A DNA stretch of 54,278 bases from assembly GCA_964418835.1 (NCBI GenBank), contig CAYQNJ010000009.1, positions 1 to 54,278 of the forward strand. The letters run 5' to 3'. A program made the position numbers and the translations under genes. Every line of letters begins with the position of its first letter. The first letter of the stretch is position 1. This stretch comes from UBA9076 sp964418835. GTDB taxonomy: Bacteria; Bacillota_I; Bacilli_A; Erysipelotrichales; Erysipelotrichaceae. Below are positions 25,846 through 34,761 of the stretch, one piece after another. The notes below the pieces were generated by a model. That model made no database searches, was not told where the DNA came from, and saw only the letters and a list, made by a program, of their open reading frames with translations.

Positions 25846-27266
25846 TAGTTCAATTGCCCCCTTGCTTTTATATAAGAACCTCCTGTAGATGTCTTAACCC
25901 ATTCTTTCCAACCCTTACCGCAATATCCACTACCAGATATCTTTAATCCACTTGAAACCATTGAAATAGACTCTAACAATTCAGGCACATATCCAGTTAA
26001 GTAAACTGGTGATACAATCTTACCAGTAAGTTTTCCATCAACTATTTCTCTACCCTTAGAAGCTACACATTGAATTCCCCAGTTTTTTGGATCTTCCATA
26101 CCTGAACTAAATCCTTCAAGAAGATATCCAAACTTTATTGATTTAATCATATCTTCCAATTTATCATTACCTTCTTGAAAGAATGTATTTGTCATTCTCG
26201 TATAAGCTTTTCTTTTGTGTGATTCTCGTTTACCATTTCCTGTAGGTTTAATGTTTAGTTGTAGTGATGTAAGTTCATCATTCATTCCAGCTTTTAATAT
26301 ACCTTTATCTATAATTAATGTATCACTACCTAGATTACCTTCATCATCAAATATATAACTAGAAACTTCCTTATAAGATGTAGCACCATCATGCATATAA
26401 ACCTTATCTGAAGCTACTCTTTTGTTCATATATTCTTCACCTTTTGCACGTTTTTTTACAAACATATCCATTTCAGCTCCATGACCAAATGCCTCATGTG
26501 CTATTAAACCAGTAAAATCCGGATCACAAATAATATCATAAACTCCTGGTTCTATTTTAGTTGCATGCAATAGTTCTTCTGCTTTTACTGCTGCTTCATT
26601 TACTAATTCTTCCATTTGATCAAGCATTTCAAAACCTGCTAAACCTGACAGTACTGAAAACTCATCCTTTGTACTATTTTCATCTTGCGCAATAGCTGCA
26701 CCAACACAATTTGAATAAACATAAGATTGGTATAAATCCTTGTTTACTGACAAGAAAATTTTGTTAACTTGAGTAACACTTATCATTAATTGAACTTGTA
26801 TTAATTTTGAATACTTCTTCATTGTTCTATCATGAATACTTGTAAGTTTATTTATTACTTCTTGTGGATTTACATCACTTGGTAAACTTTCTACATCTGA
26901 AACATGGAATATCTCTAACTTTTCATCTTTAGGTTTATTACTATACTCTACAAAATTATTGTTTTTAAGATACAATTCTCTATCATTTTTAGCTATTTCT
27001 CTTATCTTATTACAAACAGTATCCACATCAATACTATTAAAAGAATATTCACTAAATCCAATGTCATGAAATACTCTTAACACAAATCCTCTATCTTCTT
27101 CATTAGATGGTAACACACTTGTACCACTGGTTCTTACGACAAATCTCTTACCTGTATTGTCTACTCCTAATATAGAAACATATTCAAACTCTTCTTTAAG
27201 AATATTTATTATATTTTTTAATTCATCTTTTTTCTCTAATAAAAATTTTGATGTATTTAATTTCAT
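25845..27266 (-). CDS. tldD: TldD family zinc metalloprotease
   Basis: The catalytic subunit of the TldD/TldE protease. Starting at the ATG at 27266, which follows AGGAGG, it has 473 residues; a TTG at 27287 is upstream of that site and rejected. The zinc site is LIAHEAFGHGAE, with H257, E258 and H262. The C-terminal GSGYCGKGWKEWVKTSTGG region is a family landmark. It lies 36 bases after the opp transporter, separated by a terminator. No RiPP precursor is visible nearby, so general peptide degradation is the safer role. Confidence 0.94.
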   Translation of the reverse strand: MKLNTSKFLLEKKDELKNIINILKEEFEYVSILGVDNTGKRFVVRTSGTSVLPSNEEDRGFVLRVFHDIGFSEYSFNSIDVDTVCNKIREIAKNDRELYLKNNNFVEYSNKPKDEKLEIFHVSDVESLPSDVNPQEVINKLTSIHDRTMKKYSKLIQVQLMISVTQVNKIFLSVNKDLYQSYVYSNCVGAAIAQDENSTKDEFSVLSGLAGFEMLDQMEELVNEAAVKAEELLHATKIEPGVYDIICDPDFTGLIAHEAFGHGAEMDMFVKKRAKGEEYMNKRVASDKVYMHDGATSYKEVSSYIFDDEGNLGSDTLIIDKGILKAGMNDELTSLQLNIKPTGNGKRESHKRKAYTRMTNTFFQEGNDKLEDMIKSIKFGYLLEGFSSGMEDPKNWGIQCVASKGREIVDGKLTGKIVSPVYLTGYVPELLESISMVSSGLKISGSGYCGKGWKEWVKTSTGGSYIKARGQLN

Positions 27267-27285
27267 AATTCCTCCTGTATTGGTC

Positions 27286-27310
27286 AAAAATGGGATAGTT
27301 TCCTACCCCA
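27286..27310 (-). terminator. Terminator of the opp operon
   Basis: An 8-bp stem (27291-27298 with 27303-27310, including one G-T pair) closed by a GAAA tetraloop on the minus strand is followed by TTTTT. It starts in the last codon of oppF. Confidence 0.88.
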
Positions 27311-28280
27311 CTTTGTTTAATTCACTTTTTTCTTCAATCATTTTTTGAAGTTTAACTTCGTACTCAGCCTTTTCTCTATCATTCATAAATACATAATGAC
27401 CTTTAGTTATTTCTCTTAATTTTGGTTTTTCACCTGAGAAATCTCTACTTGATTCATCATATACTATTAAGTCTTTTTTCTTTTCAATCCTAGGGTCTGG
27501 CATAGGCACTGATTGAAGTAAAGATCTTGTGTAAGGATGTAGTGGATAAGCAAACAATTCTTCAGTAGGTGCTACCTCCACAATTCTTCCTTTATGAATT
27601 ACCGCAATTCTATCAGAGAAGTATCTTACAACTGACAAATCGTGCGCAATAAATAGGTATGTTAAACCTCTTTCATTTTTAAACTTGTTCATTAAGTTTA
27701 AAACTTGAGCTCTAATAGAAACATCCAGTGCAGATATAGGTTCATCAGCGATTATAAAGTCAGGCTCCATAACCATAGCACGCGCTATACCAACTCTTTG
27801 TCTTTGCCCTCCTGAGAACTCATGAGGATATCTAGACTTATGTTCAGGAAGTAATCCAACTGATTCTAATGCATTATCAATCTTATCTTCTCTTTCTTTT
27901 GTGTCTTTATACAGTTTAAAGTTATCTAAACCTTCAGCTATACAATAACTAATAGTAGCTCTTTCATTTAGTGATGCAGCTGGGTCTTGGAATATCATTT
28001 GTATTTCTCTTGTAAGGTCTTTAGATTCTTTATGACTTAATGTGCCATTAATCTTTTTACCTTTATAAATAATATCTCCATCAGAAGTTTCATTTAAACC
28101 AATAATAGCTCTACCTATAGTTGTTTTACCTGAACCACTTTCACCAACTAATGCAAATGTTTCACCCTTATATATTTGAAAATTAACATCTTTCACTGCT
28201 CTAAATTTTTTCTTATTGTTTGTAAATGTAATTTCAAGGTGTTGGACATCTAATAAAACTTCCTTATTTGTCTCTGTCAC
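27303..28280 (-). CDS. oppF: Oligopeptide ABC transporter ATP-binding protein OppF
   Basis: An ATPase of the oligopeptide importer on the inner face of the membrane. It starts at GTG 28280 after AAAGGAGG; the GTG at 28289 is inside that site. About 325 residues hold Walker A GESGSGKTT, signature FSGGQRQRVG, Walker B FIIADEPISALD and the OppF-type C-terminal region HPYTRSLLQSVP. It overlaps the end of oppD and is the last gene of oppABCDF. Confidence 0.95.
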   Translation of the reverse strand: MTETNKEVLLDVQHLEITFTNNKKKFRAVKDVNFQIYKGETFALVGESGSGKTTIGRAIIGLNETSDGDIIYKGKKINGTLSHKESKDLTREIQMIFQDPAASLNERATISYCIAEGLDNFKLYKDTKEREDKIDNALESVGLLPEHKSRYPHEFSGGQRQRVGIARAMVMEPDFIIADEPISALDVSIRAQVLNLMNKFKNERGLTYLFIAHDLSVVRYFSDRIAVIHKGRIVEVAPTEELFAYPLHPYTRSLLQSVPMPDPRIEKKKDLIVYDESSRDFSGEKPKLREITKGHYVFMNDREKAEYEVKLQKMIEEKSELNKVG

Positions 28281-29337
28281 TATAAACACCTCCTTTTGAA
28301 GTTAACGCTAACATCTTTTCATGTAAGTTTTGAATTGTTTTAGGTTTTTCAACTTTAGGAGCTCTTGGATCTAACAACCATGTTTTAGCATAATGAGTAT
28401 CAGTTACCTTAAACATAGGTGGCTCTTCTTCAAAATCTATTTTCATTGAATATTCACTTCTAGGTGCAAATCCATCTCCTTGTATCTTTTGGAATAATGA
28501 TGGAGGTGTACCTTTTATCGCAAATAATTCATCATCCTTATCACCTAATTGAGGTAATGATGATAATAGTCCCCATGTATATGGATGACGAGGATCATAG
28601 AAGATTTCTTCTATTAAACCATATTCAACTATTTGCCCAGCATACATGACAGCAACAATATCAGCCACGTTAGCAACAACACCTAAGTCATGAGTAATAT
28701 AAATAGTTGTAAATTTATATTCTTCAGCTAAGTCTTTAATTAACTTTATAATTTGTGCTTGTATAGTAACATCAAGCGCTGTTGTAGGCTCATCACAAAT
28801 CAGAATTTTTGGTCTACATGCTAAAGCTATAGCAATAACCATTCTTTGTCTCATACCACCTGAATACATAAATGGATATTCATCATATCTATTAGCCGCA
28901 TCCTTAATTCCAACCTTTTGCATAAGTTCTATAGCTAATTTTTTAGCTTCTTCTTTTGACTTACCTTGGTGTTTTATAATAACTTCTGATATTTGATAAC
29001 CTATTGTTCTAACTGGGTTTAAAGATGTCATAGGATCTTGGAAAATTGTCGCAATTTTCTTTCCTCTAATCTTTTCCCAATCTTTATCTTTTGTAAGTTT
29101 AGAAATATCTTCACCTTCAAAGAATATTTCTCCATTTGTAATTCTTCCATTGATATCTAACATACCAGTAAATGTTTTAGTGAAAACTGATTTTCCACTA
29201 CCACTTTCACCTACTATCGCAACTACCTTACCTTCTTCAAAATCTAAAGAAATATTACGTATAGCTGTAAGTTCTCTATCTCTTACTTTAAATTTAACTT
29301 CTAAATCTTTTACAGATAATATTGTGTTTTTTTCCAT
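28264..29337 (-). CDS. oppD: Oligopeptide ABC transporter ATP-binding protein OppD
   Basis: The second ATPase of the importer, 357 residues, with Walker A GESGSGKS (about 40-47), IATIFQDPMTSLNPV, signature YSGGMRQRM, Walker B ILICDEPTTALD and the C-terminal HPYTWGLLSSLPQ oligopeptide domain. In relatives this C-terminal region carries a 4Fe-4S motif; the cysteines are not present here (GFAPRSEYSMKI replaces the usual FxxRC text). AGGAGG is just upstream. Confidence 0.95.
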   Translation of the reverse strand: MEKNTILSVKDLEVKFKVRDRELTAIRNISLDFEEGKVVAIVGESGSGKSVFTKTFTGMLDINGRITNGEIFFEGEDISKLTKDKDWEKIRGKKIATIFQDPMTSLNPVRTIGYQISEVIIKHQGKSKEEAKKLAIELMQKVGIKDAANRYDEYPFMYSGGMRQRMVIAIALACRPKILICDEPTTALDVTIQAQIIKLIKDLAEEYKFTTIYITHDLGVVANVADIVAVMYAGQIVEYGLIEEIFYDPRHPYTWGLLSSLPQLGDKDDELFAIKGTPPSLFQKIQGDGFAPRSEYSMKIDFEEEPPMFKVTDTHYAKTWLLDPRAPKVEKPKTIQNLHEKMLALTSKGGVYSDRDK

Positions 29338-29346
29338 ATTAACCTC

Positions 29347-30282
29347 CTACATCATGTGATTACGAGGATCACTCGCATCAGCTAAAGTTTGGCCAACTAT
29401 GTACAATGATACAGATATTAATGCCGTTACTAATACAGGTAGCACAAACATGTAAGGTGCACTTTGCATGTATCTAGCATTAGTTTGAACTATTCTACCT
29501 AATGAAGCTACTTTTTCAGTAAGCCCTACTCCAATAAAACTTAAGAATACTTCATAAGAAATAAAGTGAGGAACATCTCTAGAAATACTAGTAACTAGTA
29601 CAGAGATTAAATACGGAAAAATATTATGGAAAATAATCTTAGTAGTACTTGAACCTAAACATTTAGATGCTAGGTTATACTCTCTATCTCTAATAATCAT
29701 AACTTGTACACGAATAAAGTATGCTGTGGAAATCCATGAAGTACAAGATAATGCGAATATCAATTGCCATACACCAGCATCTAATGCGAAAGATATAATC
29801 ATAACTATTAGTGTAAATGGAACGTTTGATATTACGTTATAAACTTCTATCATAACTGTATCAATCTTCTTAGAAAATCCCCAGAACATACCAACAATTG
29901 TACCAATAACTGTTGTGATTAAAGTAGCAACAATAGAAATGAACAAACTTGTTCTTGCGCCAGCCCAAACCATATCAAATAAATCTCTTCCAACATCATC
30001 TGTACCAAATGGATGTTCTAATGATGGTCTTAAGAACCAGTTAGCACTATTATTTATGTTTGCCATGTTTTGGTTATCATAACCAGAAATCATAGGATGA
30101 AATATTGCCATTAATAATACAAATGACATTATTACTAACATTACTATAGCAACTTTAGACTTAAAGAAAGTTCTAAATACACTCTTCCAATAAGAATAAA
30201 CTGGAGTTGTTAGTACTTCTGAAGTTGAATCTGCAACTTTATAAAACTCAAATCCATTATTAGTTAGCTTTTCTTCACTCAT
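29347..30282 (-). CDS. oppC: Oligopeptide ABC transporter permease OppC
   Basis: A 311-residue permease with about six membrane helices. The N-terminal region (to about 60) precedes the first helix VAIVMLVIMSFVLLMAIF, and HPFGTDDVGRDLFDMVWAGAR (H90 to R110 region) is the OppC/DppC landmark, followed by the EAA-like loop in the ASKCLGSSTTKIIFHNIFP segment. Its start overlaps the oppB stop by 4 bases. Confidence 0.94.
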   Translation of the reverse strand: MSEEKLTNNGFEFYKVADSTSEVLTTPVYSYWKSVFRTFFKSKVAIVMLVIMSFVLLMAIFHPMISGYDNQNMANINNSANWFLRPSLEHPFGTDDVGRDLFDMVWAGARTSLFISIVATLITTVIGTIVGMFWGFSKKIDTVMIEVYNVISNVPFTLIVMIISFALDAGVWQLIFALSCTSWISTAYFIRVQVMIIRDREYNLASKCLGSSTTKIIFHNIFPYLISVLVTSISRDVPHFISYEVFLSFIGVGLTEKVASLGRIVQTNARYMQSAPYMFVLPVLVTALISVSLYIVGQTLADASDPRNHMM

Positions 30283-31772
30283 TTCTTGTCTCCTTTCTTC
30301 ATATTCAATGAAATTCTAGGATCAACAAATGTCATTAATAAATCTCCTAGGAATACTGATAATATTGATAAAGAAGTAAATATAAATGTTAAAGTTATAA
30401 CCATATTATTATTACTTGCTTTAATAGCATCTGGTAACATCTTACCCATACCTGGAATAGAGAATACTGATTCAGTAATTACAGCGCCAGATATCGCTAA
30501 AATAATTGAACTAGGTAAGCCATTAACTATAGGTATAATTGCATTCTTTAGAATGTGATTTCTTGAAATCTCTTTCTTTGTAAGTCCCTTAGCTTTTGCA
30601 AACTTAACATAGTCTGCATTAGATTGGTCAACCATATATCTTCTTACCCATGTCATTAATGATGGCATAGTAAGTAGCGCTAGGATTATTATTGGTAAAA
30701 TATATGATTTTATATTTGTAAAGCCAAGTTGTGGGAACTTATCAGGTAATCCAAATCCAAATCCAATATATTTAACAAAGAAAATTAGAGCAAGTGAAGG
30801 CACAGCAATTAATAAGTTAATAACTGCAATACCAACCTTATCAACAAGTTTTCCTTTATTTCTAGCCATTGAAATCGCAAATGGTAATGCGATGGCATAA
30901 GCTAAAATTATAGAAGCAATTCCAAAAAGATATGAAGTTTGAATCATTGATGGTGAATCATACTTTAACTTACAGTTAGCATAATTATCATCAAATCTCT
31001 TTTGGTCTAAATGGTCTACTTCATATTTATACTTACAAGTATGTTGTAAAATTGGACTCTTTAACACTTCCCCTGTAGGGAATTTTTGTTCAAAACTCTT
31101 CATTGAACCTTGACCAGTTCCAATAACATCAGTTGTTAAAACCCCTGAATTTGTAGGATAAGAAATACCAAAATTTAACTTGAATGCATTAGTGTGAATG
31201 AATGGAAAAGAACCATCAAGATACAATTGATACTTATAATCACATCCACTACATTGAATAGAAGGAATATTATTTTGGTCTAACCCAAAACTATAACCTC
31301 TTTTCATATCAGGGTTATTTTGATCTTGTATCTTAAATGGATGGTCGATAACGATTAATTTTTTATAGAATTTTCCTAGCAATTCAACAACACCATAAAA
31401 TCTATAAGAAATCGATCTGCCTTGCATTTCATCAAACTGACTTAGTACTTCAATTGTAAAACCATCATCTTCAAATTGTTTTATAACTTCTTTATTTTCT
31501 GGAGTACCTGTAGTTGTACATGCATCAATGTCAGCTGAGTTCTTAGCCACACACATTTCACCAATAGTAAAATAATCTAAGTAACCTAACTCTTCTAATT
31601 TTGAATACGTATATACAGTCTTATAATTAGTTTTTAATTTTTGGCGAGCTGGGTCATTTTCAAAAATCTTTGAAACAGGAACCAAAGTGTAAACCATTAT
31701 AACAACGATAGATACTACTAGTAAAATAGATAGAATAGATTTTACAAGTCTAGTCAATATATATTTTTTCAT
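30279..31772 (-). CDS. oppB: Oligopeptide ABC transporter permease OppB with large extracytoplasmic insertion
   Basis: A permease of 497 residues counted from the ATG at 31772, which follows AAAGGAG; the longer reading from 31808 crosses a terminator and is rejected. It has a first membrane helix at about 8-30, then about 240 residues outside the membrane, then five further helices and the EAA loop KFAKAKGLTKKEISRNHILK. Standard OppB is about 310 residues, so the insertion accounts for the excess. The insertion has six cysteines, including CSGC, so disulfide bonds or metal binding are possible. The extra domain could contact OppA or the peptide; that is inference. Confidence 0.92.
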   Translation of the reverse strand: MKKYILTRLVKSILSILLVVSIVVIMVYTLVPVSKIFENDPARQKLKTNYKTVYTYSKLEELGYLDYFTIGEMCVAKNSADIDACTTTGTPENKEVIKQFEDDGFTIEVLSQFDEMQGRSISYRFYGVVELLGKFYKKLIVIDHPFKIQDQNNPDMKRGYSFGLDQNNIPSIQCSGCDYKYQLYLDGSFPFIHTNAFKLNFGISYPTNSGVLTTDVIGTGQGSMKSFEQKFPTGEVLKSPILQHTCKYKYEVDHLDQKRFDDNYANCKLKYDSPSMIQTSYLFGIASIILAYAIALPFAISMARNKGKLVDKVGIAVINLLIAVPSLALIFFVKYIGFGFGLPDKFPQLGFTNIKSYILPIIILALLTMPSLMTWVRRYMVDQSNADYVKFAKAKGLTKKEISRNHILKNAIIPIVNGLPSSIILAISGAVITESVFSIPGMGKMLPDAIKASNNNMVITLTFIFTSLSILSVFLGDLLMTFVDPRISLNMKKGDKK

Positions 31773-31786
31773 AACTATCTCCTTTT

Positions 31787-31820
31787 GAAAAAAACAAGGG
31801 TTGAGCATAACCCAACCCTT
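31787..31820 (-). terminator. Attenuator between oppA and oppB
   Basis: On the minus strand AAGGGTTG and CAACCCTT-type arms (31796-31803 and 31813-31820) form an 8-bp stem followed by a T8 run. It lies inside the operon, so it probably lowers expression of the membrane and ATPase genes relative to the abundant binding protein. Confidence 0.85.
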
Positions 31821-31839
31821 TTAAAACGAATTAAGAATC

Positions 31840-33852
31840 TTACTTGCTTTCTAGCCAAGTCTTGTATGCAGCATCATATTGTTCTGTAGTTACAAGGTCC
31901 TCTTGAGTTCTTAGACCTTTGTATTTGTATTCAGATAATCCATAAGGTGCATAAGGACGTGAGAATGGAACAACTTTTGATACTAATTGAGATCTAGTTT
32001 GTTGGTAAGTAGGAATATAGATTGCTTTTTCTAATAAGAATGCATCAGCCTTAGCAAATGCTTGATAACGTTCATCTAAATTTTCTACAATAGCATCAGC
32101 AGCTCTATATAATTCTTCATAACCCATCAATCCAATTTGAGTTTTAATATCTTCATCTTGAATATTACCAGCTTCATCAACTGTACCAAGACCCATAGAA
32201 GTCATGTAGTAACCAGTAGTTGGTGAGTAGATGTCAACGAATGATTTAGGGTCAGCATAGTCTGGTCCCCATCCAGTATAAGTTGAGATATCATAATCAG
32301 CAGCCGCAGGGTCACTGTTATAATATGCGATATTATTAACTGTATCTTGGTTTCTTAATACTAGTTCAATAATAATTTGTCCATCTGTATTTTCTTCAAT
32401 TGATTGTTTCATTGAGTTAGCTCTCTTTGTTTGAGTATCACTTGTTTCATTTACAAGCATATCTAAGTGAATTGGGAATACGATTCCATCAGCCTTAGCA
32501 GCTTCAATATAAGCAAGAGCTTCTTCTTTACTTAAGAAAGCATCAACTGCGTCATTTAAGTCTCTAGTTTCACCAGTAGCTTCATTGTAGTATGTAGTTA
32601 CTTGGTCAAAATATAATGTTCCATCACTTTGAGTTCCAGCTTCAGGGAAGTTGTCAACATTTCTTAGTGAACTTAAAGCTAAATCTTCTGGAGCACCAAT
32701 TGATAAATAAGCAACTCTATCAAATGCAGCTCTAATAGCTTTACGGAAGTTTTCATTTTTAATAGCATTTAATGTATTTTCTTTTAATGCAGCATCAGTA
32801 GCATAGTTTGTTTCATTCCATACTTGACGGTTGTAGTTAAATACAATACCGAATGTTGTTGCATTTGGAATTGAGTAATAAGTATTAGCTGCATATTTTT
32901 CAGCATATGTAGCATAGTCTTCCCAGCTAGTTTGTAATCCAGCTTGAGAATAAGTTCCTTGTTCAAATCCTTTAATTACTGAATATGGATCTTCTCCACC
33001 ATCATAAATTCTTGTAACTTTTGTCATGTAAACATTTGCTGCATCCCAATAAGCTTCATTCTTTGTAAGAACTGCTTGAGATTTAGCATCATTTGTAGTT
33101 AGGATATAAGCACCATTGTAAAGAATTGAATCAAGTTCAACTGTACCAAATGCACAATCATCTTTATTAGGAGTTCCTAATTTACATCCTTCACCTTTTG
33201 ATTCTAAGAATTGTCTATTAATTGGGTATAATACCGCATAAGTAGTCATTGAATCAAAATAAGGTACAGAAGTAGGATTACCTTCAGCATCTTTTGCCAT
33301 AGTGTATTCAACTGTTAGTTCATCAACAGCTTTAACACCAACTTTACTCCAAGCATCATCGCTGAAGTCACTAGTTAGGTATTCTGAATATCCATCAATT
33401 ACACCTTGTAGTAACCAAGATGTTCCTGATTCAAATTCAGCACCATGTCTTAAACCTGTAACAAAGTCATCAGCTGTAACTGTTGCATATTCTTCACCAG
33501 TTGCTGTAACCCATTTAACATCAGGTCTAAGTTTGAAAGTCCAAACTGATTTGTTTTCATTTGCAGAATACTCTTCAGCAAGAGCACCTACTAATTTAGT
33601 GTTTGCATCATTTTCTAATAAACCATCAACCAAGTTTGCGTTGATTTCATGGTCACTAGCTAATGCTGTAACAACATAGTCCATAGTTGTAACTTCTCTA
33701 TTTGTAGCTACAGTAAACTCTGTTGTCGCAGTTGTTAGTTCTGTTGTTTCTTCAGTAGTAGTAGTTGTACCTGTTGTATCATTTGCAGGTGTAGGTGATG
33801 AACACCCAACTACCATTACTAAAGCTAACAACGCTACTAGTAATTTTTTCAT
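31840..33852 (-). CDS. oppA: Oligopeptide-binding lipoprotein OppA
   Basis: A 670-residue extracellular solute-binding protein of family 5, anchored as a lipoprotein. The signal peptide MKKLLVALLALVMVVGC ends in lipobox VVGC with lipidated C17. A Thr-rich linker of about 25 residues follows, then the SBP domain (VATNREVTTMDYVVT, then WTFKLRPDVKWVTATG, and near the end YNSDPAAADYDISTYTGWGP). It heads oppABCDF and has GGAGG and a good promoter upstream. Peptide preference cannot be read. Confidence 0.95.
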   Translation of the reverse strand: MKKLLVALLALVMVVGCSSPTPANDTTGTTTTTEETTELTTATTEFTVATNREVTTMDYVVTALASDHEINANLVDGLLENDANTKLVGALAEEYSANENKSVWTFKLRPDVKWVTATGEEYATVTADDFVTGLRHGAEFESGTSWLLQGVIDGYSEYLTSDFSDDAWSKVGVKAVDELTVEYTMAKDAEGNPTSVPYFDSMTTYAVLYPINRQFLESKGEGCKLGTPNKDDCAFGTVELDSILYNGAYILTTNDAKSQAVLTKNEAYWDAANVYMTKVTRIYDGGEDPYSVIKGFEQGTYSQAGLQTSWEDYATYAEKYAANTYYSIPNATTFGIVFNYNRQVWNETNYATDAALKENTLNAIKNENFRKAIRAAFDRVAYLSIGAPEDLALSSLRNVDNFPEAGTQSDGTLYFDQVTTYYNEATGETRDLNDAVDAFLSKEEALAYIEAAKADGIVFPIHLDMLVNETSDTQTKRANSMKQSIEENTDGQIIIELVLRNQDTVNNIAYYNSDPAAADYDISTYTGWGPDYADPKSFVDIYSPTTGYYMTSMGLGTVDEAGNIQDEDIKTQIGLMGYEELYRAADAIVENLDERYQAFAKADAFLLEKAIYIPTYQQTRSQLVSKVVPFSRPYAPYGLSEYKYKGLRTQEDLVTTEQYDAAYKTWLESK

Positions 33853-33886
33853 TTTCTTTCCTCCATTTTTTTAAAACTTAATTATA

Positions 33887-33915
33887 ATTTTAGTGCTTTT
33901 TTGGCTATAAGTCAA
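33887..33915 (-). promoter_or_regulatory. oppA promoter
   Basis: On the minus strand TTGACT (33910-33915), 17 bases and TAAAAT (33887-33892) precede oppA by about 35 bases. Confidence 0.75.
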
Positions 33916-34115
33916 TTAAACATAGCTTATACCTATACTATATTTTATATATTTTAACTTAATAATTAGTTAATAATTTTAATTGTTAAAAATATATTAT
34001 TATTTTGAGTTATTTAAACCCTAAAAAAGCCTTATTTTTATTAAATATAAGTTTCATAATTTTATATAATATCAATTAATGTAATATTTACTAAATATAA
34101 TAATTTTTATAACAA

Positions 34116-34151
34116 GAAAAACTAATTATTGAATAATTTACACAATTAGTT
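34116..34151 (-). terminator. Possible terminator after the broken M23 gene
   Basis: AACTAATT at 34120-34127 and AATTAGTT at 34144-34151 form an 8-bp stem with a long 16-base loop, and a short T run follows on the minus strand. The loop is long and the T run weak, so this is tentative. Confidence 0.35.
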
Positions 34152-34179
34152 ATTTTTTTTATTACATTTGTAATTATTT

Positions 34180-34623
34180 TCATTTAATTAGTGTTACTGT
34201 TTCACTAAGTCTTTCATTGTTTTTTATTATTACAAAATTTAATCTAGTCATATATTTTGAATCAATACTTATACTGCCTATCTTTTCACCTTGGTTAATC
34301 TTTTGACCACTTTTGACATCAAAATCAGTTAGACCAGTTTACAGTGTTAAATATTATTTATTTTGCTTGATTATCATGCCATAGGTTCCATTATAGGATT
34401 TATACACTTCATCAATCATACCATCTTCACTAGCTAAAACTATAATATCTTCTCCTATATTTTCATCACTATTTCTTATAGAGATCATTTTAAATTTTGC
34501 ATACTCTTCAAAATGAGTTATAACTTTGCCACCTTCTACAGCATTAATAAAATCTAAACTTTCTGCGAAAACAACATTACAAGAAAGCACTAAACCAAAA
34601 ATTACTAATAATAATTTTTTCAT
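34180..34623 (-). pseudogene. Degenerate M23/LytM-like secreted protein, broken by two in-frame stops
   Basis: An 89-residue reading frame starts at 34623 with a signal peptide (MKKLLLVIFGLVLSCNVVFA) and intact AAAGGAG, then stops at TAA 34354-34356. Reading on in the same frame gives four codons (YLTL), a second TAA at 34339-34341, and 52 more codons to TGA at 34180. Joined, ASEDGMIDEVY...GMIIKQNK-YLTL-TGLTDFDVKSGQKINQGEKIGSI matches the M23 (LytM) beta-barrel pattern, where VKxGQxIxxGExIG is typical. The catalytic His residues expected of M23 are missing, so the ancestor was probably a SpoIIQ-like non-enzymatic LytM protein. There is no frameshift; only two nonsense codons separate the parts. 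Confidence 0.8.
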
Positions 34624-34713
34624 TTTAATTCTCCTTTCGTAATATAGTTCTTTGTATTCAAATTATAATATAAAAAAAATAGAGTTACACGATTTCACTT
34701 ATTAATCCCACAA

Positions 34714-34746
34714 TTAAAAAAAGACTAATCATTTAAAAATTAGTCT
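34714..34746 (-). terminator. Terminator after the ABC-F gene
   Basis: AGACTAAT at 34722-34729 and ATTAGTCT at 34739-34746 form an 8-bp stem; A residues at 34715-34721 give the T run on the minus strand. Confidence 0.88.
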
Positions 34747-34761
34747 AATTTAATATAATTC

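Larger units (their letters stand above)
33853..34179. other. AT-rich intergenic region upstream of oppA
   Basis: This 327-base stretch holds the oppA ribosome binding site and promoter near its left end, and a weak hairpin near 34120-34151. Otherwise I see very AT-rich sequence with no convincing gene, RNA structure or repeat. Confidence 0.6.

Noticed and set aside
31773..31808. Longer N-terminus of OppB
   Set aside because: The extra codons run through the oppA-oppB attenuator, and a good ribosome binding site lies just before the internal ATG at 31772.
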